A stretch of DNA of 54,999 bases, taken from the NCBI GenBank assembly GCA_028714075.1, contig JAQTMZ010000007.1, forward strand, positions 141,466-196,464, in the 5' to 3' direction. Position numbers and translations under genes: made by a program. Under the pieces are notes generated by a model that saw only the letters and a list, made by a program, of their open reading frames with translations, did not search any database and was not told the origin of the DNA. This stretch comes from Gallionella sp. (lineage in GTDB: Bacteria > Pseudomonadota > Gammaproteobacteria > Burkholderiales > Gallionellaceae). Below are positions 43,316-51,409 of this stretch, piece after piece. How positions within the stretch are numbered: position 1 is the first letter of the stretch; each line of letters opens with the position of its first letter.

Positions 43316-44230
43316 ATGATTAAAGGACTCGCAATAACGCCGCCCGTCATCGGGCGGATTTCCATCGGAAAGGTGATCGAGAAGAACGGCAAGCGTCTGC
43401 CGGAGAAGGATGACTGTTTTACCATCACGACACAGGTACAGAACAAGGATGGCTGGCTTCTTCATCCCCTGCACACCAAGCTGGCAGAAGGTGCTGCCAA
43501 TGCCAAGATCAGGGCCATACCCGTGAAAGTGCTGTTCAACAGCAGCGACCTGAACCTTCGTGCCGAGTACAGCCTGTTCGACCGTAACACGGGCAGGCCG
43601 GTGTGCGTCGGTGATGGTGAAAAGGCCAAACGGGTTACTGCCGAAGGGATTGTTGAGGTAGTTTGTGCATCGCCCGATGGCTGCGAGATGGCGAAGACAG
43701 GCGGGTGCAAGCCCTATGGCAGGCTCAACGTGGCGATTGATGGGCAGGAAGAGGAATTGTCGTCGTTCGTGTTTCGTACCACAGGCTTTAATTCAATCCG
43801 AACTCTTACGGCCAGACTTCAGTATTTTGAGGCAGTCAGTGGCGGTAATACACGGCACTTGCCCTTGCAACTAAAGCTCAGGGCGAAATCTACCACCCAA
43901 TCGCATCGTGCTCCTGTGTACTACGTTGACCTGTGTTTGCGTGATGGCGTCAGCCTTGAGGATGCGGTCAGTCAGGCGGTCGTCGAGGCCGCCAAAAGCG
44001 AGCAGGCAGGTGTGGGTATCAAGGCACTTGAGCAAGTGGCCAGAGCAGGCCTTGGCAACGGTGCATTTGAAGATAGCGAAGAGGAAGCGCCTGCCATTGC
44101 GGAGGAGTTTTATCCGGATGGCGAAACAGGTACAGCGTCAGGCCAGACTGTTGGGCAAACGGTCGTGCCGATCACAACCAAGCTCACGAACAAGTTGGCC
44201 GGCAAAGACCAAGTTGCAGCACATGCCTGA
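43316..44230 (+). CDS. ICE-type 'hydrolase or metal-binding protein', RDF-like
   Basis: 304 residues, with AAGGAGAG before the ATG at 43316. The sequence ITPPVIGRISIGKVIEKNGKRLPEKDD near the start (in part), the CASPDGCEMAKTGGCKPYGRL cysteine region (near 117-136), and FVFRTTGFNSIRTLTARLQYF mark a family common in integrative elements. Members are annotated as metal-binding or hydrolase, and the fold resembles the gp3-type recombination directionality factor. Three cysteines, C117, C123 and C130, could bind metal. The C-terminal 60 residues look disordered. Activity is unproven. Confidence 0.8.
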   Translation: MIKGLAITPPVIGRISIGKVIEKNGKRLPEKDDCFTITTQVQNKDGWLLHPLHTKLAEGAANAKIRAIPVKVLFNSSDLNLRAEYSLFDRNTGRPVCVGDGEKAKRVTAEGIVEVVCASPDGCEMAKTGGCKPYGRLNVAIDGQEEELSSFVFRTTGFNSIRTLTARLQYFEAVSGGNTRHLPLQLKLRAKSTTQSHRAPVYYVDLCLRDGVSLEDAVSQAVVEAAKSEQAGVGIKALEQVARAGLGNGAFEDSEEEAPAIAEEFYPDGETGTASGQTVGQTVVPITTKLTNKLAGKDQVAAHA

Positions 44231-44280
44231 CAAATTATTATTGGCTGCATCCCGCTTTAACTCACGTCATTAACCCAACT

Positions 44281-44324
44281 GAACGAATTCAAACCGTGGC
44301 TTTTGCTCCGGCTTGAATTCGTTC
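44281..44324 (+). terminator. Strong hairpin before the beta-clamp gene
   Basis: GAACGAATTCAAACCG (44281-44296) pairs with CGGCTTGAATTCGTTC (44309-44324), one mismatch in 16. The downstream T content is weak (GTCTAACTATTTTATT), so it may be a terminator or an operator. Confidence 0.55.
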
Positions 44325-44352
44325 GTCTAACTATTTTATTCAGGAGAAAATC

Positions 44353-45003
44353 ATGAACATCACTATCAGCTCAAGCATCTTCGCCGCTGCGGCACTCTTT
44401 CGTGGCATTGACGACATCAGGTATTACCTGAACGGCCTGTATCTCGAAACCGGAGCCAACGGCGCCCGGCTGGTCGGCTGCGACGGCCATCAACTTGCCG
44501 TAGCCAGGCTTGAAGGATGGTATCCAGAATCATCTATCATTCTGCCGGGCAGTCTTGTCGCCGTAGTTAAATCGAAAGCAAAAGCTCCACAGGATGTGGT
44601 ACTGGAATTCAAGGAAGGCGGCCAGCAATTCGAGGATCAAGAAAACGCCAAGGGCGTGTTCGTTCCACGCGACATCACGCTGACGGTTGGTGACATATCC
44701 ACCACCGCCAAAGAACTGGACGGAAAATTCCCGGATTACCGCCGAGTTGTTCCCAGCGAGGTGGATGGTGCGACTGCACAGTTTGACCCGAGTTTAATCA
44801 ATCGCATCGACAAAGCCTGCTCCATTCTAGGGCACAAGTCCTTTGTCGGTATTGCATATAACGGGGATAGCTCGGGGCTGTCGGTCATCGACGAGGAGTT
44901 TGTGGTGGTGACAATGCCGTTCAAAACAGACCCTAGGAAAGCATCTCCGCCATGGGTGCAGGAATCTTTGAGTGAACCGGAGCCAGTACGTTTGGCTGCA
45001 TAA
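44353..45003 (+). CDS. Shortened DNA sliding-clamp (DnaN-like) protein
   Basis: 216 residues, with CAGGAG before the ATG at 44353. It resembles only the second and third domains of the beta clamp: RYYLNGLYLE (23-32) and CDGHQLAVA (43-51), then GKFPDYRRVVP (124-134), the best known DnaN signature, and a C-terminal VVVTMPF. The first domain is missing; bacterial DnaN is about 370 residues. A true clamp would need three or so copies to circle DNA. It may tether a polymerase or ligase from the same block. The function is inferred. Confidence 0.8.
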   Translation: MNITISSSIFAAAALFRGIDDIRYYLNGLYLETGANGARLVGCDGHQLAVARLEGWYPESSIILPGSLVAVVKSKAKAPQDVVLEFKEGGQQFEDQENAKGVFVPRDITLTVGDISTTAKELDGKFPDYRRVVPSEVDGATAQFDPSLINRIDKACSILGHKSFVGIAYNGDSSGLSVIDEEFVVVTMPFKTDPRKASPPWVQESLSEPEPVRLAA

Positions 45004-45056
45004 CGAAAAGAGAAAATAATGAACATCGGCACTCACAACGTGCAGTCATCGTATTC

Positions 45057-45220
45057 CAGCGCTTACAGTCGCGCGAAGCTTATGAAGGTATCGGCATCGG
45101 GCTGGTGCTGTGCCGTAAGATTGCCGAGCACCACAAGGGCGCATCTGGGCGGAATCGGCAGGCGAAGGCCAGGGCAGCAAGTTTTATGTTGTGTTGCCTG
45201 TGCTGCGGGAGAAGACATGA
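45057..45220 (+). pseudogene. 3' fragment of a histidine kinase gene, frameshifted
   Basis: The stretch is closely similar to the 3' end of the kinase gene at 46602-48350 (its residues 533 to the end: QRLQSR, YEGxGIGL, CRKIAEHHKG). A base is missing near 45137 (AAGGGC instead of AAAGGGC), which shifts the frame, and the final codons differ. It holds no upstream part, so it is a remnant. It may be the cut end of a second kinase gene at the border of the accessory block. Confidence 0.8.
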
Positions 45221-45261
45221 TCCTAAGCCGGGCAAGCCGGAACCAAAAATGTAGGGTGGAT

Positions 45262-45287
45262 AAAGCCTGTCCTGAGCCTGTCGAAGC
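45262..45287. repeat. Dispersed repeat, copy
   Basis: AGCCTGTCCTGAGCCTGTCG followed by AAGCGG, the same family as 5699-5795 and 54492-54513. It lies in the gap between the kinase fragment and the HDOD gene, where no gene is seen. Confidence 0.6.
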
Positions 45288-45457
45288 GGCGCACAGCGTT
45301 CCCACACTTACACAACTTACATTTGGCTCCGGCTCATCTGTCCTTTTGACGCCTACTTTGAGCTACGTTTAACTTGAGTTAATTCGTAGTCGGCGGTGCT
45401 ATAATTTTAATTTGATCACGCACCGAAAAATTTTCATTTCAGAGATTACCTTAATTT

Positions 45458-46312
45458 ATGCCCATTGACCATACGCGCCAGGAAACCCAGAGACTCAAGC
45501 AATTGCCCTCCCTGTCGCCGAATACCCAGCGTTTGTTGAGCAGTTGCGGTGACCCGAATATCACCCAAACGGCATTGGCGGAGATACTGGGCGAATCCCC
45601 GACCATTGCGGCCCGCCTGCTCGGGCTGGCCAATTCCGCCTTTTTCGGCCAGCAGGGCCAGGTTCATTCGCTGATGAGCGCTATCTCTGTTCTCGGGCTC
45701 ATTACGGTCAGGAGCGTTGCCGTCAGCCTGTCTTTGTCCGGCATGTTCAGGGTTAAACATTGTCCTCACTTCAAGGCGGAGAGGTTCTGGACCTCCTCCA
45801 TCATGACCGCGCTGATGGCCAACGAGATCAATGTCCATATTCGGGAAGAATTGCGCCCCGCCGCAGACAGCGTCTACATGGCCGGTCTGTTGCACAATAT
45901 CGGGCTGCTGGCGCTGGTGCAACTCTACCCGGTTAAAATGGAACTGGCCTTTATCGCATATGAAGAAAGCCCCGAGCGCAATCTGGGTGAACATATCAAA
46001 GACCGGCTTGATGCCACACACTACCAGGCAGGCGTATGGATGGGAAGCAAGTGGCATTTGCCGGAGGAAATTCTGCTGGTTATGGAATATCACTACGACC
46101 TGAGTTATCGCGGCAAGCACTGGCCGCTGGTTTTGCTGGAAGGACTTTGCGCCCGCTGGGCCAACCAGATTATTGATGAACGGGACGAACTGTCTCCCGA
46201 AACAGACTCACTGTCCGCGCTTGGCCTGCCCAAAGAACGGGTCGAAGCAATGTGGAAACAGATGAGAAACCGGCTTAAATCCATCCAGGAAATTTCATCG
46301 CTGTTCGACTAG
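45458..46312 (+). CDS. HDOD-domain protein
   Basis: 284 residues. The HDOD domain (about 15-215) is a catalytically altered HD fold: LPSLSPNTQRLLSS, then DPNITQTALAEILGESPTIAARLLGLANSAFFG and AGLLHNIGLLALV (each in part). HDOD proteins act in signalling or regulation, often beside histidine kinases, without phosphodiesterase activity. It opens the signalling cluster. Its start has a weak ribosome site. Upstream is an AT-rich gap after the accessory block. Confidence 0.9.
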   Translation: MPIDHTRQETQRLKQLPSLSPNTQRLLSSCGDPNITQTALAEILGESPTIAARLLGLANSAFFGQQGQVHSLMSAISVLGLITVRSVAVSLSLSGMFRVKHCPHFKAERFWTSSIMTALMANEINVHIREELRPAADSVYMAGLLHNIGLLALVQLYPVKMELAFIAYEESPERNLGEHIKDRLDATHYQAGVWMGSKWHLPEEILLVMEYHYDLSYRGKHWPLVLLEGLCARWANQIIDERDELSPETDSLSALGLPKERVEAMWKQMRNRLKSIQEISSLFD

Positions 46313-46348
46313 GAATAATTTTATTTATCCGAGATTATCCATTAGCCT

Positions 46349-46495
46349 CGTCATTCCCACGCAGGCGGGAATCCAGCGAGACAAACACTCAGCGAAGCGG
46401 ACAAAACTGCGATATTGTCCCGCGTTGCGGGGGATTTTTTAATCATCTGGATTCCCGCCTGCCCCCCGTTTTCGCGAGGGTGACAGGGAATGACG
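46349..46495. repeat. Composite inverted repeat CGTCATTCCC...GGGAATGACG
   Basis: GCAGGCGGGAATCCAG (46361-46376) pairs with CTGGATTCCCGCCTGC (46447-46462). The outer ends CGTCATTCCC (46349-46358) and GGGAATGACG (46486-46495) are complementary as well. A similar GGGAATGACGGG lies at 51382-51393. It is an intergenic palindrome of a common proteobacterial kind. Confidence 0.7.
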
Positions 46496-46503
46496 CAGCA
46501 GAC

Positions 46504-46567
46504 GCAGGGTGGGCAAGCTTCATCTGCCCACTAATCCGCGTGGGCAGATGAAGCTTTGCCCACCCTA
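46504..46567. repeat. 28-bp imperfect hairpin with 8-nt loop
   Basis: CAGGGTGGGCAAGCTTCATC and TGCCCAC (46504-46531) pair with GTGGGCAGATGAAGCTTTGC and CCACCCTA (46540-46567), with one extra base on the right. It lies 35 bp before the kinase gene and may be a transcript end or an mRNA leader element. Confidence 0.72.
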
Positions 46568-46601
46568 CTCGATTTTTGATTTGGAAATGGACTAAACCAA
46601 A

Positions 46602-48350
46602 ATGCGCGACGCACAACTTATCGAAACCACCCAAGAGCTCAACCGGCATATCGTCAATCTGCTGGATTCCTTGTCCGCTCTGTATGGGTTAACCGATATC
46701 TCCATCCGCAACCTGGATGAAACCCAACTGCTCCGGCAGGCGCTGGAAGCGCTGATGTCGAATCAGGACATGGAGCGCTGTTCCATTTTTCTGCTGGATG
46801 AGGCGAATTTGCTGACGGTTGCGGCAGGGCTGGACTGGCATGAAATGCTGTGGAACATCACTCGTTCAGATGAGGCAATCCCCCGACAGGCACGCAAGAA
46901 AACCCAGTTTCGCTTGGGAGAAGGTATTTTGGGACGTGCTGCCGAAAGCAGAAATATTGAACATTGCCGTTCCTGCGCCGATGATCCGCAGTTTAAGAAG
47001 GCCGGCGTTGACGGCGAGGGCATTAACGAAAACCCGGTACAGGGTTCGCTGCTTTGTGTGCCGATCATCTGCGAAGAACAAGTTCTCGGTGTAGTCAATG
47101 TTTATTATCCGGAACCGGATTTTTTCAATATGTGGCATGAGCGGCTACTCCTGCTGTTTTGCAAGATGCTGGGCCGCTTGTTGACAAGCCACCGGTTTGT
47201 GCATCAGCTTGACACGCTGGTCGATTTGCAGACGCAAGATCTGACCAGAATGAACGACCATTTAAGGGTCGAAAGAGAATTGCTGAAAGAAAGCGCAGCA
47301 AGCCTGCGCGCTATTCTCGACAACTCGCCCTATCTGGCCTGGTTGAAAGATGCTCAAGGCCGCTATCTCAAGGCAAACAAGGCTTTTGTTGATTATGCCC
47401 GGTTGGAAGGCATTCCGCAGGTCATCGGAAAAACCGATTTCGATCTCTGGCCAAAAGAACTGGCGGAGAAATATCGCACCGACGATGCCGAAGTAATGGC
47501 CTTGCTCCGGCAGAAACATGTTGAGGAGCTGTCATTTGACGGCAGCAAAGAACACTGGGTAGAAACCTTCAAGACTCCGGTCATCGACGAGAACGGCAAT
47601 GTGCTGGGCACCACCGGTTTCGCCCGCGACATCACCGAGCGCAAAGAATTCGAAGAGGAACTCAAGCGTTCTAACGCCGAACTGGAGCAATTCAGCTACG
47701 CCATATCCCACGACATGCGCCAACCGTTGCGCATGATTTCAAGCTACCTGCAACTGCTCGAAAAGAGCCTAGCCGGGCAACTGGACAACGAGAAGTGCGG
47801 CTACTTCGGCTTCGCCATCGAAGGCGCCAAGCGCATCGACCAGATGCTGGTGGCTTTGCTCGAATACTCGCGGATGGGCAGGATAGGCGAATCGCCCACC
47901 TGGGTCGACAGCCGCGCAGCACTCGACGAGGCGCTGCAATTCCTCCAGCCCGCCATCGCTGAAGCGCAGGCCAAGCTGGAGATTAGCGGCGACTGGCCGC
48001 GCCTTCTGGTCAGCCACGACGAGATACTGAGGCTGCTGCAAAACCTGATCGGCAATGCCGCTAAGTACCGCGTCGCTGGACGCATACCGGAAATCACCAT
48101 CTCCAGCAAGATAGTCAATAATGAATGGCACTTGTGCGTCGCCGACAATGGGGTCGGCATCATCCCCGGACAGATCAAACGATTATTCCAGGTGTTTCAG
48201 CGCCTGCAATCGCGCGATGCCTATGAAGGCACCGGTATCGGCCTGGCGCTGTGCCGCAAGATTGCCGAACACCACAAAGGGCGCATCTGGGCGGAATCGG
48301 CAGGCGAAGGCCAGGGCAGCAGGTTTTATGTCGTGCTGCCTGTGTCGTAG
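46602..48350 (+). CDS. GAF-PAS sensor histidine kinase
   Basis: 582 residues, soluble. A GAF domain (about 30-195; LSRNLDE-like helix, then SLLCVPIICEEQVLGVVNVYYP) is followed by a PAS/PAC domain (about 235-350; GKTDFDLWPKELAEKY, then TGFARDITERKEFEEEL). The HisKA helix has H370 (SYAISHDMRQPLR), and the ATPase shows N485 (NLIGNAAKYR), DNGVG (515-519) and GTGIGLAL (543-550). The H-box type is that of phytochrome-like kinases. The ligand is unknown. The response regulator at 48382 follows and is the likely partner. A decayed copy of its 3' end lies at 45057-45220. Confidence 0.94.
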   Translation: MRDAQLIETTQELNRHIVNLLDSLSALYGLTDISIRNLDETQLLRQALEALMSNQDMERCSIFLLDEANLLTVAAGLDWHEMLWNITRSDEAIPRQARKKTQFRLGEGILGRAAESRNIEHCRSCADDPQFKKAGVDGEGINENPVQGSLLCVPIICEEQVLGVVNVYYPEPDFFNMWHERLLLLFCKMLGRLLTSHRFVHQLDTLVDLQTQDLTRMNDHLRVERELLKESAASLRAILDNSPYLAWLKDAQGRYLKANKAFVDYARLEGIPQVIGKTDFDLWPKELAEKYRTDDAEVMALLRQKHVEELSFDGSKEHWVETFKTPVIDENGNVLGTTGFARDITERKEFEEELKRSNAELEQFSYAISHDMRQPLRMISSYLQLLEKSLAGQLDNEKCGYFGFAIEGAKRIDQMLVALLEYSRMGRIGESPTWVDSRAALDEALQFLQPAIAEAQAKLEISGDWPRLLVSHDEILRLLQNLIGNAAKYRVAGRIPEITISSKIVNNEWHLCVADNGVGIIPGQIKRLFQVFQRLQSRDAYEGTGIGLALCRKIAEHHKGRIWAESAGEGQGSRFYVVLPVS

Positions 48351-48381
48351 ATGAAGGCAACATTGCAATAGGAGAAGCCGC

Positions 48382-48864
48382 ATGAACACTGCCACTCAGC
48401 CTTTTGTCATTCTGCTGGTCGAAGACGAAATAACGGATGCCTATCTGGTTAAATGGGCCATGGAGGAAAACCGGATCATGGCCGATTTTCACCAGGCCTT
48501 TGATGGTTACGAGGCGCTGGCATATTTGCGCCGGCTTGGCCCGCGCTTTGTGGATGCGCCGCGCCCCGATCTAATCCTGCTCGATCTCAACATGCCACGC
48601 ATGGGTGGGCTGGAATGCCTTGCCGCCATCAAACAGGATCCGTCCCTGTGCGATATTCCGGTAGTGATGCTATCCACTTCATATGCCGAGAGCGACATGA
48701 TCGTTTCACGCAATCTCGGCGCTGCCGATTACTTTGCCAAGCCGATGGATATTCATCAACTCGTGGAAATTATCCGCGCTCTGGGCGAGCGCTGGATAAC
48801 TCTTCGTGTACGGGCGATTCATGAATCGCCCGTACTGCCATTGACGAGAAAAGCTCATGAGTGA
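48382..48864 (+). CDS. Single-domain response regulator, Rcp1-like
   Basis: 160 residues, with AGGAGAAG before the ATG at 48382. The receiver shows acidic VEDE (13-16), the phosphorylated aspartate D68 in LILLDLNMP, a threonine/serine in LSTSYAES and the lysine in YFAKPMD. The insert and Rcp-like features match response regulators of phytochrome-type kinases. No output domain is present; the last 25 residues are a loose tail. It overlaps the next gene by 8 bp. Confidence 0.93.
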   Translation: MNTATQPFVILLVEDEITDAYLVKWAMEENRIMADFHQAFDGYEALAYLRRLGPRFVDAPRPDLILLDLNMPRMGGLECLAAIKQDPSLCDIPVVMLSTSYAESDMIVSRNLGAADYFAKPMDIHQLVEIIRALGERWITLRVRAIHESPVLPLTRKAHE

Positions 48865-50218
48865 AATTTCACAATCTATTTCAATTCTGGTGATCGAAGA
48901 CGACCCCGGCGATTTCGGATTGATCCGGACGCATGTGCGATTGTCAGGTCTGGTGCCTCGTGGCGACAAAGAGCCGGTGGTCTGGGCAAAAACGCTGGCC
49001 GAGGGTATAGCCGCAGCCCAATCCAACAAGCCCGATGTCGTGATGCTCGACTTGTCATTACCCGACTCGGCGGGGCTTGCCACGGTGCAGATGCTGCGTG
49101 CCGCCTTGCCCGGTGTGCCCATCGTGGTGCTGACGGGACACGACGGCAGTGCTCTCGCCGTCGCAGCCCTGCAAGCCGGGGCCCAGGATTATCTGGTCAA
49201 GGGGCAGTACGACCACGATGCGCTGGGCCGCGCGGTGCGTAATGCACTGGTGCGCGAGGCGCTTGAATCACGTTTGCGGCTGCTCGAGGTGGCGCTGAAT
49301 TCGGTCGCTAACGGTATCGTCATCACCGACGTTGATGCGCATATCCAGTGGGTTAATCCGGCCTTTACGCAACTGACGGGGTTTTCACTGGAAGAAGCGT
49401 TGGGGCGCAATCCGGGCGAGTTGCTAAAGTCCGGCAAGCATAGCCCGGCGTTCTACCGAAATATGTGGGAAGCCATCCTGTCCGGCCAGACGTGGCACGG
49501 TGAGATCGTCAACCGGCGTAAGGATGGCTCCCTTTATGATGAGGCGCTCGCCATCGCCCCGGTAACCGACGTGGATGGAACGGTTCGGTATTTTGTCGCC
49601 ATCATGCAGAACATCACCGAACGCAAGCAGGCCGAGGAGCAGATTCGCAATCTGGCTTTCTATGACACGTTGACCCAACTGCCCAACCGCCGCCTGCTCA
49701 ATGACCGGCTCGGGCAAACGATGGCCGCCAGCAAGCGTAGCGGCCATTATGGCGCGCTGATGTTCCTCGATCTGGATAACTTCAAACCGCTCAATGACAC
49801 ATACGGGCATGGCGTGGGTGATTTGCTGTTGATAGAGGTAGCGCATCGTCTCATCAGTTGCGTGCGCGAGACGGACACCGTCGCGCGTTTTGGTGGTGAT
49901 GAGTTTGTGGTGATGCTCAGTGAGCTGGACGAAGATAAAGCCGAGTCCACTGCACAAGCCGCCATCGTCGCGGAAAAAATCCGCACCACTTTGGCCGAGC
50001 CCTATTTGCTGACATTCAAGCACGAAGGCGAAGCGGAAACGACCGTCGAGCATCATTGTGCGGCGAGTATCGGCGTGGTGCTGTTCATCAGCCACGATGC
50101 CAGCCCGGAAGACATCATCAAGTGGGCAGATATGGCGATGTACCAGGCCAAGGAGGGCGGGCGTAATGCGGTAAGTTTTTATGATGCGAAGGATGAACGC
50201 CTGATTGGGTTGCAATAG
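48857..50218 (+). CDS. REC-PAS-GGDEF diguanylate cyclase
   Basis: 453 residues. A receiver domain (phosphorylated aspartate D65, VVMLDLSLPDSAG) is followed by a PAS domain (about 145-255; GIVITDVDAHIQWVNPAFTQLTG, in part) and a GGDEF domain (about 265-440). The active site GGDEF (346-350) is intact and RETD (337-340) matches the inhibitory c-di-GMP site RxxD five residues before. It therefore likely makes c-di-GMP, with feedback control. It overlaps the response regulator by 8 bp, so both are probably under control of the kinase at 46602. Confidence 0.95.
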   Translation: MSEISQSISILVIEDDPGDFGLIRTHVRLSGLVPRGDKEPVVWAKTLAEGIAAAQSNKPDVVMLDLSLPDSAGLATVQMLRAALPGVPIVVLTGHDGSALAVAALQAGAQDYLVKGQYDHDALGRAVRNALVREALESRLRLLEVALNSVANGIVITDVDAHIQWVNPAFTQLTGFSLEEALGRNPGELLKSGKHSPAFYRNMWEAILSGQTWHGEIVNRRKDGSLYDEALAIAPVTDVDGTVRYFVAIMQNITERKQAEEQIRNLAFYDTLTQLPNRRLLNDRLGQTMAASKRSGHYGALMFLDLDNFKPLNDTYGHGVGDLLLIEVAHRLISCVRETDTVARFGGDEFVVMLSELDEDKAESTAQAAIVAEKIRTTLAEPYLLTFKHEGEAETTVEHHCAASIGVVLFISHDASPEDIIKWADMAMYQAKEGGRNAVSFYDAKDERLIGLQ

Positions 50219-50519
50219 AAATGTCAATATTACAAATCAAGAAGATACAAAATGAATGGTGAACATTATAGTCACTACTTGCGCCATTTTTTCGCAAAGT
50301 GGAATCAAGCTGGTTGCGGCCGGCATCCAGGTTGCCAGCAAGCTGCACGAGCAATTGGTCAAACATAAATTATTTGTCTACGCTCAGATTGCACAATGAC
50401 CGAAAAGTGTCGATGAGAGACGTACAGGCTTACTAATTTCCATTCGTTTATAGGTCTGCTTTATACTTGCAGACGCTCGTAGCAAACCGAATCGAATTTT
50501 TCGCGACGCGACCGCTAAG
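50219..50519. other. 301 bp without a clear gene
   Basis: No family is recognised on either strand. A GTG-start frame at 50259-50399 would encode 46 residues ending QLVKHKLFVYAQIAQ, but without a ribosome site. The AT content is higher than next door. It may be partly an IS leftover. Confidence 0.4.
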
Positions 50520-51301
50520 GCCGATACTGGAGTTATCGCGCTCGACAGCCTATTACCAGTCAATGCCGTAATCAGCAGAAGAATTGGTATTGATGCGCCG
50601 GATTGATGAGTTGCATTTGAACTTTCCTTTTGCTGGAGCAAGGATGCTGAGCCGGATGCTCAAGTGCGAAGGGCAATTGGCCGGTAGCCGCCGCGTATCG
50701 ATGCTGATGAAGCAGATGGGAATCAGTGCGTTGTATCGCAAACCCAATACCAGCAAGCGGCATCCGGTCTATCCGTACCTGCTGCGCAACTTGAGCATCA
50801 CTCGGTCGAATCACGTATTGGCGGCAGACATCACCTACATCCCGATGCGTCGAGGCTTCGCCTATCTGTTCGCAGTGATTGACTGGGCAAGCCGCCGGGT
50901 GTTGTCGTGGAGGCTATCAAATACGCTGACCACAGACTTCTGCATGGAAGCAGTACAGGAAGCTATCAACCGTCATGGCAAGCCGACAACCTTCAATACC
51001 GATCAAGGCTGCCAATTCACCAGCCTGGACTTTACCGGGTTGCTGAAGGAAAACGGCATCCAGATCAGCATGGATGGCAAAGGTTTCTGGCGGGATAACG
51101 TGTTTGTGGAACGGCTCTGGCGCAGCGTCAAATACGAGGAAGTTTATCTATAACGCTTACGACTGCGTGAACGATGCAAAGTGGGGCTTGGGGAAATATT
51201 TCAGGCTCTACAACCAGAGCAGACCACACTCTTCGCTTGACGGCAAAACACCGGATGAGTTCTACTACGACAACTTGCCTGCACTGCAAAAAACAGCGTA
51301 G
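50520..51301 (+). pseudogene. IS3-family transposase OrfB, decayed
   Basis: The frame reads LSRSTAYYQSMP, then a stop (TAA near 50567), then MRRIDELHLNFPFAGARM... The DDE catalytic core is otherwise visible: AADITYIPMRRGFAYLFAVID, NTDQGCQFTS and RDNVFVERLWRSVKYEEVYL. A frameshift near 51145-51150 separates YEEVYL from NAYDCVNDAKWGLGKYF and the IS3-type end NQSRPHSSLDGKTPDEF. Two lesions make it inactive. Confidence 0.88.
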
Positions 51302-51357
51302 GCATTAACTGCAAGGTTTCCACTTAAGAAATGAAAAAACTGTCCAACTAAGCGGAG
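50520..51357 (+). mobile_element. Remnant IS3-family insertion sequence
   Basis: OrfB-like DNA spans about 50520-51301. After it, ACTGTCCAACTAAGCGGAGC and CAC (about 51335-51357) look like an IS3-type right end. The matching left end and OrfA were not found, so the element is truncated on the left. It lies between the GGDEF gene and the kinase gene at 51410. Confidence 0.7.
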
Positions 51358-51409
51358 CCACTTCTCCCTTCCCCTGCGCGGGAATGACGGGCTAATGGAT
51401 TATTTGGGT

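Noticed and set aside
36990..45300. Accessory block inserted at the 3' end of tRNA-Glu
   Set aside because: The tRNA is on the minus strand, so its 3' end faces left, away from the block; no duplicated tRNA end was found at the right border.
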